From positions 3,534,001 to 3,598,000 of the forward strand of contig NZ_CP096258.1 of the NCBI RefSeq assembly GCF_023205015.1: 64,000 bases of DNA. The letters are read 5' to 3'. This DNA comes from Providencia rettgeri. Lineage in GTDB: Bacteria; Pseudomonadota; Gammaproteobacteria; Enterobacterales; Enterobacteriaceae. Of the stretch, positions 1 through 7,527 are shown piece by piece (positions within the stretch are counted from its first letter, which is position 1; the number at the start of each line of letters is the position of its first letter). The notes beneath the pieces are model-generated. The model saw nothing but the letters and a program-made list of their open reading frames with translations, had not been told where the DNA came from and did not search any database. The translations under genes were made by a program, and so were the position numbers.

Positions 1-1842
1 TTAGTGGTGAAACGCCATGATAATCGACTGCTATTTGACCGCCAGTTTAGTGTGGCTCGCTTACTGGGTTATGAAGGCGAAAAAAACCAACCCGTTGAAC
101 GGATGATGAAAGATTTCTATCGCGTCACTCGCCGTGTTCGAGAACTTAATCAAATGTTATTGCAGTTATTTGATGAAGCTATTTTAACACTTAACCCCAA
201 CGAAAAGCCCCGCACTATTGATTCACTATTCCAATTACGCGGGTCATTGATTGACGTTATTGATGAAGAGTTATTTATTAAGCAGCCAGCCGCCATTTTA
301 AAAATGTTTTATCAAATGGCTCGCTATCCAAATATTACAGGGATCTATTCCACCACATTGCGTCAGCTTCGTTATGCACGCCGCAACCTTTCAGTGCCAC
401 TATGCGAAATCCCTGAAGCCCGAAAACTGTTTATTAAAATTTTACGCCATCCCAGAGCAATCAAAGGGGCTTTTGTCCCTATGCACCTTCACAGTGTATT
501 AAGTGCCTACACTCCATTATGGGGCAATATCGTTGGTCAAATGCAATTCGACCTATTTCATGCGTATACCGTTGATGAACACACGATCCGCGTACTGCAA
601 AAAATTGATAGTTTTACATTAGAAGAAAACCGCCGAGATCACCCTCTTTGTGTCAGTGTTTACCCCAAGTTATTGCATCCCGAACTTTTACGATTAGCTG
701 CGATTTTCCATGATATCGCTAAAGGCCGCTCAGGGGATCACTCTGATCTCGGCTCTGAGTTTGTTTATGATTTCGCCTTACTGCATGATTTTTCTGTCAA
801 AGAAGCTGAATTGGCTTCCTGGTTGGTAAAAAATCACTTATTAATGTCAGTGACAGCTCAACGACGCGATATTCAGGACCCTGATATTATCAAGCAATTT
901 GCAGGAGAAGTTAAAACCGTTTCACGGCTTAACTACTTGATGTGTTTAACAGTTGCAGATATTTGTGCCACAAATAGCACGCTATGGAATAGCTGGAAAC
1001 AAAGTTTAATTCGTGAGCTATTTTTATCGACAGAACACCAGTTAAATCAAGGCATGCAAAGTACCCCTGACTTACGCGAACGCATTCGTCATCACCGTTA
1101 TCAAGCTTTATCATTACTGCGCCAATCATCCATCGATGAAGAGAAACTACAAAACTTATGGTCTCGCTGCCATGCTGATTATTTTTTACGTCATACGCCA
1201 TCCCAATTAGCATGGCATGCTAAGCACTTACTGGCCCACGACTTGAGCCAGCCATTGGTGTTAATCAGCACGCAACCTAAGCATGGCGGAACCGAAATTT
1301 TTATTTGGTGCCATGATAAACCCCATTTATTTGCAGCTGTTGCCAGCGAATTAGATCGGCGAAATTTAAGCATTCATAGCGCTCAAATTTTCACCAATAA
1401 AGACAATATGGCTATGGATACCTTCATCGTACTGGAACCTAACGGTAGCCCTCTATCCAAAGACAGATACGACCATATCCGAAAAATGTTGTTATTAGCC
1501 GTACAGCAACCTGAAATTTCACTGCCTAAGCCACGTACCTTACCGTCAAAATTACGTCACTTTACTGTGCCAACAAAAGTGAATTTCCTGCATTCCACTA
1601 ACGAACGTCGCACTTATATGGAGCTGTTCGCTTTGGATCAACCGGGGTTATTGGCTCGTATCGGTCATATTTTTGCGCAAATGGAAATTTCGCTATATGG
1701 CGCACGCATCACGACAATTGGCGAAAAAGTAGAAGATTTCTTTGTCTTAGCAGATAAAGATCACAAGGCCTTGACTAAAAATATGCAACAAGAGTTATCA
1801 GAAAGGTTGACAGAAACCCTAAAATCGAAGGATAAAATATAG
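1..1842 (+). CDS. glnD: Bifunctional uridylyltransferase/uridylyl-removing enzyme GlnD, C-terminal part
   Basis: GlnD uridylylates the PII protein when nitrogen is limiting and removes UMP when glutamine is plentiful, so it is the glutamine sensor of the Ntr system. The frame is open to base 1 and the family is about 880 residues long, so roughly 270 N-terminal residues, including the nucleotidyltransferase active site, lie outside the window. The GTG at base 4 is not the true start. What is visible is the helical linker, the HD hydrolase domain (FHDIAKG near nt 706-726, then GDHS), and two ACT domains near nt 1255-1400 and 1620-1760 (YMELFALDQPGLLARIG). The HD and ACT domains look intact. 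dapD follows 62 bp downstream on the same strand, as in E. coli. Confidence 0.97.
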   Translation, partial: LVVKRHDNRLLFDRQFSVARLLGYEGEKNQPVERMMKDFYRVTRRVRELNQMLLQLFDEAILTLNPNEKPRTIDSLFQLRGSLIDVIDEELFIKQPAAILKMFYQMARYPNITGIYSTTLRQLRYARRNLSVPLCEIPEARKLFIKILRHPRAIKGAFVPMHLHSVLSAYTPLWGNIVGQMQFDLFHAYTVDEHTIRVLQKIDSFTLEENRRDHPLCVSVYPKLLHPELLRLAAIFHDIAKGRSGDHSDLGSEFVYDFALLHDFSVKEAELASWLVKNHLLMSVTAQRRDIQDPDIIKQFAGEVKTVSRLNYLMCLTVADICATNSTLWNSWKQSLIRELFLSTEHQLNQGMQSTPDLRERIRHHRYQALSLLRQSSIDEEKLQNLWSRCHADYFLRHTPSQLAWHAKHLLAHDLSQPLVLISTQPKHGGTEIFIWCHDKPHLFAAVASELDRRNLSIHSAQIFTNKDNMAMDTFIVLEPNGSPLSKDRYDHIRKMLLLAVQQPEISLPKPRTLPSKLRHFTVPTKVNFLHSTNERRTYMELFALDQPGLLARIGHIFAQMEISLYGARITTIGEKVEDFFVLADKDHKALTKNMQQELSERLTETLKSKDKI

Positions 1843-1904
1843 CGTCCATCACATTTTTATGGTGAACGTTCACTTTTAGGTCATTTAAGAGGAAAATACA
1901 ATCA

Positions 1905-2732
1905 ATGCAGCATTTACAAGCGATCATTGAACAAGCGTTCGAAGAGCGAGCCAATATCACACCAAATACCGTATCAAGTTCGGTAAAGCAAGCCGTGCTA
2001 GATACCATAGCATTACTCGACAACGGAAAATTACGTGTCGCTGAAAAAATTGCTGGTGTTTGGGTTACCCACCAATGGCTGAAAAAAGCAGTTTTATTAT
2101 CATTTCGCATTCAAGATAACCAAGTCATTGACGGTGCAGAAAGCCGTTATTTCGATAAAGTCCCGATGAAATTTGCAGATTATGACCAAGCTCGCTTCGA
2201 GAAAGAAGGCTTCCGAGTTGTTCCCCCTGCCGCGGTACGTAAAGGCGCTTATATTGCTAAAAATAGCGTATTAATGCCGTCATATGTCAACATTGGTGCC
2301 TACGTTGATGAGGGCTCGATGGTGGATACGTGGGCAACCGTTGGCTCATGTGCACAGATTGGTAAAAACGTGCATTTATCTGGTGGTGTAGGGATCGGTG
2401 GTGTACTCGAACCATTACAAGCCAACCCAACGATTATTGAAGACAATTGCTTTATTGGTGCTCGTTCTGAAGTCGTTGAAGGGGTAATTGTTGAAGAGGG
2501 TTCCGTCATTTCAATGGGCGTTTATTTGGGGCAAAGCACCAAAATCTATGACCGTGAAACGGGTGAAATCCATTATGGCCGAGTCCCTGCTGGCTCCGTA
2601 GTTGTTTCGGGTAATCTACCATCTAAAGATGGTCGTTATAGCCTGTATTGTGCAGTCATTGTCAAGAAAGTCGATGAAAAAACCCGCGGTAAAGTAGGCA
2701 TTAATGAATTATTACGAACCATTGATGAATAG
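1905..2732 (+). CDS. dapD: 2,3,4,5-tetrahydropyridine-2,6-dicarboxylate N-succinyltransferase
   Basis: DapD transfers succinyl from succinyl-CoA to tetrahydrodipicolinate in the diaminopimelate/lysine pathway that feeds peptidoglycan. The protein has 275 residues (E. coli 274). It starts MQHLQAIIEQAFEERA after an AGAGGA ribosome site. It has an alpha-helical N-terminal domain, then a left-handed beta-helix of hexapeptide repeats at roughly residues 105-235 (IGAYVDEGSMVDTWATVGS, then IGKNVHLSGGVGIGGVLEP). The C-terminal segment carries VSGNLPSKDGRYSLYCAVIVKKVD. It lies between glnD and yaeH, the same order as E. coli. A 12-bp palindrome, GTGAACGTTCAC, sits at 1862-1873 between glnD and dapD; its meaning is unknown. 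Confidence 0.98.
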   Translation: MQHLQAIIEQAFEERANITPNTVSSSVKQAVLDTIALLDNGKLRVAEKIAGVWVTHQWLKKAVLLSFRIQDNQVIDGAESRYFDKVPMKFADYDQARFEKEGFRVVPPAAVRKGAYIAKNSVLMPSYVNIGAYVDEGSMVDTWATVGSCAQIGKNVHLSGGVGIGGVLEPLQANPTIIEDNCFIGARSEVVEGVIVEEGSVISMGVYLGQSTKIYDRETGEIHYGRVPAGSVVVSGNLPSKDGRYSLYCAVIVKKVDEKTRGKVGINELLRTIDE

Positions 2733-3151
2733 TTAACCCTTTATAATCTCACGCCAAACCTGTTACTGGTTTTTATAATAAGCTTTTATAGTGAGCGACG
2801 GTAATTAGGTTAAAAAACCAAAGCTATCCCGAATCGCATACCCCCGTATGCAACTCGGGTGGCCATATCAGTGTTACCTTTTAATATTAGCGCATTAATT
2901 GCAAAGAGAAGTTTGTCAATTTCTACAAATCGCGCATAATATATCCGTGGCTTTTGCCGTTTACCTTTAATAAAACTGTATTATTTTATTTTTCATTATA
3001 ATGATGCTGTTTGTGTAATAACATCATTCTATCTATCATCCAAACGAGTGGAATAGATAACTTATTAACGAGAAATAGACCGATATTGTTACGGCCTGCT
3101 CACACTATCACTTTGTTTACCGACTCTGTCTCTACAGTAAAGCGAGCTAAC
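2733..3151. other. dapD-yaeH intergenic region
   Basis: This 419-bp stretch has no credible gene. It contains a GC-rich stem-loop at 2828-2859, listed separately. An AT-rich stretch follows, with a TATAAT hexamer at 2997-3002 that could be the -10 of yaeH; no good -35 is seen 17 bp upstream. The sequence AATGATG/CATCATT at about 3000-3029 can form a weak hairpin in the yaeH leader. An open frame that runs into yaeH from 3011 is rejected, because similarity to YaeH begins only at the ATG at 3152. Confidence 0.5.
2828..2859. repeat. Stem-loop resembling a degenerate ERIC core
   Basis: CCCGA and GCATAC pair with GTATGC and TCGGG around a CCCC loop. The arrangement (ATCCC, GCATAC, a four-base loop, GTATG, ACT, GGGT) mirrors the central core of the ERIC elements at 50782-51130 and 54580-54702, but the outer arms are not recognisable. 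It is either an eroded ERIC remnant or an unrelated hairpin. No U-run follows, so a factor-independent terminator is unlikely. Confidence 0.35.
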
Positions 3152-3532
3152 ATGTACGATAATTTGAAAAGTTTAGGCATCAGTAACCCTCAAGACATCG
3201 ACCGCTACACCTTACGCCAAGAAGCGAATAATGACATTTTAAAAATATATTTTCGCAAAGATAAAGGTGAGTTTTTCGCTAAAAGTGTAAAATTCAAATA
3301 CCCACGCCAGCGTAAAACTATTGCTGACGGTAATAATAATTTCAAAGAAATTAATGAAATTAACACTAACCTGCGTTATGCCATCGAAGAACTAGACCAA
3401 ATTTGCCAAACAGATCAAACTGATATTGATTTAAAACACAAAATTCTTGATGACTTACGCCATCTTGAACACGTGGTTTCAAATAAGATCGCAGAAATTG
3501 AAGCGGATCTAGAAAAACTGACCCGTAAATAA
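3152..3532 (+). CDS. yaeH: YaeH family protein (DUF3461)
   Basis: A 126-residue protein starting MYDNLKSLGI, close along its whole length to E. coli YaeH (128 aa), which also follows dapD. The function of the family is not known. The middle carries a basic stretch (FAKSVKFKYPRQRKT), and the C-terminal half is helical, acidic and basic by turns (DDLRHLEHVVSNKIAEIEADL), compatible with a coiled coil. There is no signal peptide or membrane segment. The frame extends 47 codons upstream to 3011, but that extension has no resemblance to the family, so the ATG at 3152 is preferred. A terminator at 3557-3620 closes the unit. Confidence 0.93.
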   Translation: MYDNLKSLGISNPQDIDRYTLRQEANNDILKIYFRKDKGEFFAKSVKFKYPRQRKTIADGNNNFKEINEINTNLRYAIEELDQICQTDQTDIDLKHKILDDLRHLEHVVSNKIAEIEADLEKLTRK

Positions 3533-3556
3533 TTTACAGGTGAAATGATTAATTTA

Positions 3557-3620
3557 CTGCGCCGTAGCACTGCCAATATTTATCATTAATATAGGTAATA
3601 CTACGGTGCAGACATTTTTT
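3557..3620 (+). terminator. Terminator downstream of yaeH
   Basis: CTGCGCCGTAG (3557-3567) pairs with CTACGGTGCAG (3601-3611), eleven pairs including one G-U. The large loop itself folds (CCAATATT with AATATAGG). ACATTTTTT follows on the + strand. It lies between the convergent genes yaeH and yqcA, and the T-run reaches the yqcA stop. Confidence 0.6.
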
Positions 3621-4071
3621 AGAGCAGCTCTGCCCACGCTTCAACCCAAGGCTTAGCAAACTCCTCAGGAACATCCACCTCAATTGCATCAATAAATAAA
3701 ATATCACCAATACGGGTCGCTGATTGTTCAGCTAACAACTCATCAAAACGAATACCGGCCCCACAAAAGCTTTCATAGCTGCTATCACCTAAAGCAATTA
3801 AGCCATAACGCAAGTCAGGTTGATAACCGACAACATCTTTGATTTCACTATATAACGGAGCGATAGTGTCCGGTAAATCTCCTTGCCCTGTCGACGAGGT
3901 AACAATAAGCGCAATTTCATTGCCTGAATTATAAAGTTGCCAATCGTTCAAGGTGGGCTCATCAAAAACAACCACTTCATGCCCTAGCTGCTCTAAAATT
4001 TCTTGTGCTGTTTCTGCAACAGCTAAAGAGTTACCGTAGACAGTTCCAACAAAAATGCCTATTTTTGACAT
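3619..4071 (-). CDS. yqcA: Flavodoxin YqcA
   Basis: A short-chain flavodoxin of 150 residues (E. coli YqcA 149). The FMN phosphate-binding loop is GTVYGNS at residues 9-15, in place of the more usual T/S-x-T-G-x-T of other flavodoxins. It is followed by TSSTGQGDLPD near residue 60 and ALGDSSYESFCGAG near residue 95, which contact the isoalloxazine ring. No dedicated redox partner is established. It is the last gene of the leftward run yqcC-truC-yqcA, the order seen in E. coli, with 21 bp between the truC stop and its start. Confidence 0.95.
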   Translation of the reverse strand: MSKIGIFVGTVYGNSLAVAETAQEILEQLGHEVVVFDEPTLNDWQLYNSGNEIALIVTSSTGQGDLPDTIAPLYSEIKDVVGYQPDLRYGLIALGDSSYESFCGAGIRFDELLAEQSATRIGDILFIDAIEVDVPEEFAKPWVEAWAELL

Positions 4072-4092
4072 AACTTTCCCTCTATTTTATAG

Positions 4093-4851
4093 TTAACTTG
4101 ATGAGTTAATAACGTTTATCCCTAATTTTTCAACTTTGCCTGACCATCCAAATTGCTCAATTAATGACAACCATTGTGTATCCCATGTGGCAACCAACGA
4201 TATATTTTCTTTTGTTATTGGATGGTTTAAATTTAATACGCTGGCATGTAACATCAAGCGCGATACTGAAAAATGCGTATTCACGCCTCTATTTTGGCGT
4301 AAGTCGCCATGCTTGCTATCTCCAATAATAGGATGGCGAAGGTGAGACATATGCCTTCTCAATTGATGTTTACGACCAGTTTCAGGTTTTAATTCAACCA
4401 AACTAAATCTTGATGTTTCATATCGCCCAATCGCAATGGGACATTCAACTGTTGCTATCGGTTTACAGTGGGTAACACACTCCTGCAAAACAGGCTCACG
4501 TGATGCATGCTTATCCGCAATTTTATCTAACTCTTCTAACAACGGATAATCGATGGTTTGCTCTTCAGTTAAATAGCCACGAACAATGGCATGATACACT
4601 TTTTCTAACTGATGGTTTTCAAATTGAGCCGACAACAGCCTTGCAACCTCACTCGATAATGCAAAAAGTAATATACCTGAGGTTGGCCTATCTAAGCGAT
4701 GAATGGGATAAACATACTGGCCAATTTGGTCACGTAATGTTTGCATCGCAAAGACGGTTTCTTTACTGTCCAGCCAACTGCGATGCACTAGCATCCCCGC
4801 GGGCTTATTCACAGCCACCATATACTCATCGTGATAAATAATTTCCAGCAT
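4093..4851 (-). CDS. truC: tRNA pseudouridine(65) synthase TruC
   Basis: TruC makes pseudouridine at position 65 of certain tRNAs. It belongs to the RluA family of pseudouridine synthases. From the ATG at 4851 the protein has 252 residues and begins MLEIIYHDEYMVAVNKPAG, matching the E. coli start. The catalytic motif HRLDRPTSG places the nucleophilic aspartate at residue 54, as in E. coli TruC. ETGRKHQLRRHM and HPIIGDSKHGD complete the family signature. A longer frame opens at an ATG at 4890 inside yqcC, adding 13 residues with no family match. The chosen start lies 7 bp after the yqcC stop. Confidence 0.95.
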   Translation of the reverse strand: MLEIIYHDEYMVAVNKPAGMLVHRSWLDSKETVFAMQTLRDQIGQYVYPIHRLDRPTSGILLFALSSEVARLLSAQFENHQLEKVYHAIVRGYLTEEQTIDYPLLEELDKIADKHASREPVLQECVTHCKPIATVECPIAIGRYETSRFSLVELKPETGRKHQLRRHMSHLRHPIIGDSKHGDLRQNRGVNTHFSVSRLMLHASVLNLNHPITKENISLVATWDTQWLSLIEQFGWSGKVEKLGINVINSSS

Positions 4852-4858
4852 CAATAAA

Positions 4859-5206
4859 TTACCCGTGGGTCTTTGTTGAGAAAAAACCATCTAATTCACG
4901 CAAATAATCAATAATTAGGGTGTATTGTTCTTCTTCATCATGCTTATAAGCTTCTTCAAAATAAGGAGCAACCGCAAAGTTAGTTGGCAGCGTCGCCCCT
5001 TGCTCAATTAACATTTGCAGGCGGGGGATCAAAATCCACTGTAGCCACTCTATCGCCTCCATCGTGTCAATACAAAAAGGCTCTACACTATTAAAAGCGT
5101 CTGGCAAAGGCGGTTGCTCCCTCCAAAGAGATTTTAATTTCATTTCCTCTTCTAAGTGACGAAGCTTCTCAATGATACGTTGTTCAATATTCATACTTAA
5201 ACTCAT
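4859..5206 (-). CDS. yqcC: YqcC family protein
   Basis: A 115-residue small cytosolic protein matching E. coli YqcC (109 aa): FNSVEPFCIDTMEAIEWLQWILIPRLQ followed by NFAVAPYFEEA. The family is almost all helical and its biochemical role is unproven. It lies directly upstream of truC and yqcA in an apparent three-gene operon. The start could instead be the second ATG at 5194 (MNIEQR); neither has a strong ribosome site. In E. coli the csrB RNA gene and syd lie next upstream. Here a VirK-family gene has come between yqcC and that block. Confidence 0.92.
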   Translation of the reverse strand: MSLSMNIEQRIIEKLRHLEEEMKLKSLWREQPPLPDAFNSVEPFCIDTMEAIEWLQWILIPRLQMLIEQGATLPTNFAVAPYFEEAYKHDEEEQYTLIIDYLRELDGFFSTKTHG

Positions 5207-5355
5207 TTAGTAATAGCAATGGCAAATATACGATATTTTGTATAACAATTCTGTCGAATAAATGGGGTTAAAAATGAGTAAATACAAGCTGATTCATTTT
5301 CCTTATCTATAATTATTATCGCGACCATTAAGCTAACAACTCATTTAATAAATTC

Positions 5356-5390
5356 TGTTTATGTTTCGTTGCAGATAACACATGTAAAAT
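5356..5390 (+). promoter_or_regulatory. Possible PhoP-type box and -10 upstream of the VirK-family gene
   Basis: TGTTTA (5356-5361), five bases, then CGTTGC (5367-5372) resembles the PhoP direct repeat (T/G)GTTTA-N5-(T/G)GTTTA. The second half is poor (3 of 5 core bases). A TAAAAT hexamer at 5385-5390 lies 12 bp beyond, the spacing seen in PhoP-activated promoters where the box replaces the -35. YbjX/VirK genes are PhoP-regulated in some enterobacteria, which is why the site was looked for. Weak evidence. Confidence 0.3.
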
Positions 5391-5446
5391 TAAATGTTTT
5401 ATCAATTTAGAACTTACAAAATAATTAACAGCAAAATGGTTTATTT

Positions 5447-6343
5447 ATGGGACGACTAAAACAGTGGCGCAAGGAAAATAAAGTCTGGAAAGCTTTAAAC
5501 TCTAACTATATTGAATTAAAAAGAAAAATACGCATTTCAAAGCTACCTTCGTCACAATATCAGCATTATCAATTTATGTGTCAAAACTACCGTAGTGCTC
5601 AGTTTTCTTCCGTTATTGAAGGCGTTCCTCACTTCATTGAGCGCCCAATCAATAAATACCTACATAAAAATTGGAATGGAAAACAAAAATTATTAACTGC
5701 CAGCTACACGCTAAATTTAATTGAAACCACATTTAAACCTGAAGCGCTTGAAGCGATGTTTTGTGCTAAGCGCCAAGGGCTTAATGTAGCCAACATTGAA
5801 TTAAAATCAGGAGAATTTGCTCAATTAACATTGATTTATTCTCAATATCCTCGGGAAGGTGATCTCACCTTACACTTGAGAAATGAAACGGGTGACGATA
5901 TTTATTTAATGAGTTTTTCCTTTGGCCCTGAAGGACAATTGTATGTGTGCTCTTTACAAGGCCCTTCCACTGAACAAAGTGTCGACCAAGTTAGGTTGAT
6001 AACTAAGCAGATGCACGGAATGAGACCGAAAAACTTATTAATGTCCGCGGTTTATGCAGTAGCAACCTTCTTTCAGGCCAAATCAATATTAGGGATTTCA
6101 AACCAGTGCCATATTAAGAGCCAGCATTTGAAATCAAGCTACGATACGTTTTGGCAAGAATGTAGTGCAACGAAAACACCTGATGGTTGGTTCCAATTAC
6201 CCATTCAAGAACCAGTACGAGACATTGAGTCAGTGAAAAGCCAGCGTCGTGCTGAATTTCGCCGCCGAGAAGCACTACGCGATACCATGACCCAAGATAT
6301 TATTGCCTCGTTAACCGAAAACTCAACTAGGACAATGCATTGA
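5447..6343 (+). CDS. VirK/YbjX family protein (DUF535)
   Basis: A 298-residue protein of the VirK/YbjX family, recognised by the central block LYVCSLQGPSTEQSVDQVRLITKQMHGMRPKNLLMSAVYAVATFF and the C-terminal SSYDTFWQECSA, followed by an arginine-rich tail (SQRRAEFRRREALRD). Members have been linked to resistance to antimicrobial peptides and to virulence-factor expression in Salmonella and Shigella; the biochemical activity is unknown. There is no signal peptide. It starts at an ATG 240 bp from the divergent yqcC. The upstream region is very AT-rich and may hold a PhoP-type box. The gene is absent from this position in E. coli, so it is an insertion relative to that order. Confidence 0.85.
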   Translation: MGRLKQWRKENKVWKALNSNYIELKRKIRISKLPSSQYQHYQFMCQNYRSAQFSSVIEGVPHFIERPINKYLHKNWNGKQKLLTASYTLNLIETTFKPEALEAMFCAKRQGLNVANIELKSGEFAQLTLIYSQYPREGDLTLHLRNETGDDIYLMSFSFGPEGQLYVCSLQGPSTEQSVDQVRLITKQMHGMRPKNLLMSAVYAVATFFQAKSILGISNQCHIKSQHLKSSYDTFWQECSATKTPDGWFQLPIQEPVRDIESVKSQRRAEFRRREALRDTMTQDIIASLTENSTRTMH

Positions 6344-6404
6344 TTTTTAACAAGTTAAATTACCATTGATACTTTTCTACCTCTCTACTGTAATAAACGC
6401 ATAA

Positions 6405-6437
6405 CTAAAAAAGCCAGTCAACCGAAGCTGACTGGCT
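6405..6437 (-). terminator. Factor-independent terminator of the csrB-like RNA
   Basis: Read on the - strand, AGCCAGTCA pairs perfectly with TGACTGGCT (6412-6420 with 6429-6437) across the loop GCTTCGGT, and TTTTTTAG follows. It is a strong leftward terminator lying about 380 bp beyond the syd stop. That distance implies either a long syd 3' UTR or, more likely, a separate RNA ending here. On the + strand the same stem lacks a U-run. Confidence 0.8.
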
Positions 6438-6612
6438 CATACTTTAAAATTTACGCATCCTGCAAATGACTTCCCGTCATTCAACATCCTGTTGATTAAA
6501 ACAAATTTATAGATTCGTCACCTAGTCGCGTTCCATCGCTTTGTTTTAAACAATTTTTACACCTTATATTAAGCATTAAGGTATAAAAAGCTAAACGAGT
6601 TTACCCTGTCCA
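6405..6612 (-). ncRNA. csrB: Candidate CsrA-sequestering regulatory RNA (CsrB/RsmB family)
   Basis: CsrB-type RNAs titrate the translational regulator CsrA by displaying many GGA motifs in hairpin loops. On the - strand there are two adjacent perfect five-pair hairpins with GGA in the loop: TCAAC-AGGAT-GTTGA (6481-6495) and ATGAC-GGGAA-GTCAT (6466-6480). Further copies are TTTGCAGGATGC (6455-6466) and GCG-ATGGAA-CGC (6528-6539). The RNA would end at a strong terminator (6405-6437). A GacA/UvrY-type box lies upstream at 6783-6800. Position and strand, directly downstream of syd, match E. coli csrB. The 5' end is a guess: GGACAGGG at about 6604-6611 resembles the start of E. coli CsrB, with TTATCT (6616-6621) as a possible -10. 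At about 208 nt with five GGA motifs it would be much shorter than E. coli CsrB (369 nt, about 18 motifs). Confidence 0.65.
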
Positions 6613-6782
6613 GCGAGATAAGAATGCATTAAATGTATTAATGAAACAACCTAGCAAAATAAACAATAATACGGTGAAAACACCTACAAATCACAATCCA
6701 GATAGTAACGCCATGAAATTAAAAGTTAAATAATTATCATTACAATATAAAGATCGTTTTTTAAGAGATGACTTAGCTCAAT

Positions 6783-6800
6783 TGTAGGCATTTACTTACA
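6783..6800. promoter_or_regulatory. GacA/UvrY-type box
   Basis: TGTAGG-N6-CTTACA matches the palindromic response-regulator site TGTAAG-N6-CTTACA at 11 of 12 fixed positions. In E. coli the related UvrY site lies far upstream of csrB, nearly 200 bp. Here its centre is about 180 bp from the proposed 5' end of the csrB-like RNA. It sits 20 bp beyond the syd stop codon. Confidence 0.6.
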
Positions 6801-6819
6801 TAAACTCACTTCAAAATAC

Positions 6820-7380
6820 TTACCCCTGAGGTTCAATGACAACCACTAGTTCATCGAGAAAACTTGTTAAATTCGAAGAAAGTACACGCCTTTCCTGACT
6901 ACCAAATTTTTCTAATATAATTTCCCCCGTGAGATTACACATTGAAATCATTTCAATCTCTGATTCTAAAGTCGCAATGAACAGCGTGGGGGATAGTTTT
7001 AAGCGCTTCTGAGTGACTAAATGGCCAATTAAATTTTCTTGCAAACGGATGAAATCATCTTCATTCCATACCTGCACTAAACTCAGCGTAATATCTCGAA
7101 ATGTGGCTTTCATATCACCAGCAAGTTGTGTCGTATAAAAAGCATGGATGTCATCTTGTAAATTGATTTCCAATGCTGTCGCGACTTTGTCTAAGTTCGC
7201 ATCCTTTATTGGGAATGGCTGAGGCTCCCAATAAACCCAGTTTTCACCTGTACGGACAATACATGGAGATGGAACACCATAGAGATCTGTTGAGGCAGGA
7301 GGTAAACCCGTTTGTTGGTGCCACTGCGAAATATATTTGTGAGTAAAATTTTGTAGAGCGACAGAGTGTGATGTATTCAT
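6820..7380 (-). CDS. syd: SecY-interacting protein Syd
   Basis: Syd is a small, peripheral inner-membrane protein that binds SecY and is thought to probe or regulate the translocon. The 186-residue protein matches E. coli Syd (181 aa): LYGVPSPCIVRTGENWVYWEPQPF near residue 35, then FYTTQLAGDM, and near-identical blocks ENLIGHLVTQKRLKL and LFIATLESEIE. There is no signal sequence, as expected. It is transcribed leftward, divergent from queF 147 bp away, as in E. coli. The csrB-like RNA lies downstream on the same strand. Confidence 0.97.
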   Translation of the reverse strand: MNTSHSVALQNFTHKYISQWHQQTGLPPASTDLYGVPSPCIVRTGENWVYWEPQPFPIKDANLDKVATALEINLQDDIHAFYTTQLAGDMKATFRDITLSLVQVWNEDDFIRLQENLIGHLVTQKRLKLSPTLFIATLESEIEMISMCNLTGEIILEKFGSQERRVLSSNLTSFLDELVVVIEPQG

Positions 7381-7527
7381 AGTTATGCGTTTTTTGTAGC
7401 CAATTTAAAGAGAAAGGCGTCAATGTAGTAGATAAATGGTATTATGACAGAAGTTTGCAAATGAAGAAAACATCCCAATTTTTTACCTGTAAGCCTCATT
7501 TTAAGTTTATGAAGTATAAGGACCCCT

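Noticed and set aside
1862..1873. Palindrome GTGAACGTTCAC between glnD and dapD
   Set aside because: Too short to assign to a regulator or terminator; no supporting context.
3011..3151. 47-codon N-terminal extension of yaeH
   Set aside because: No similarity to YaeH before the ATG at 3152, which matches the family start exactly.
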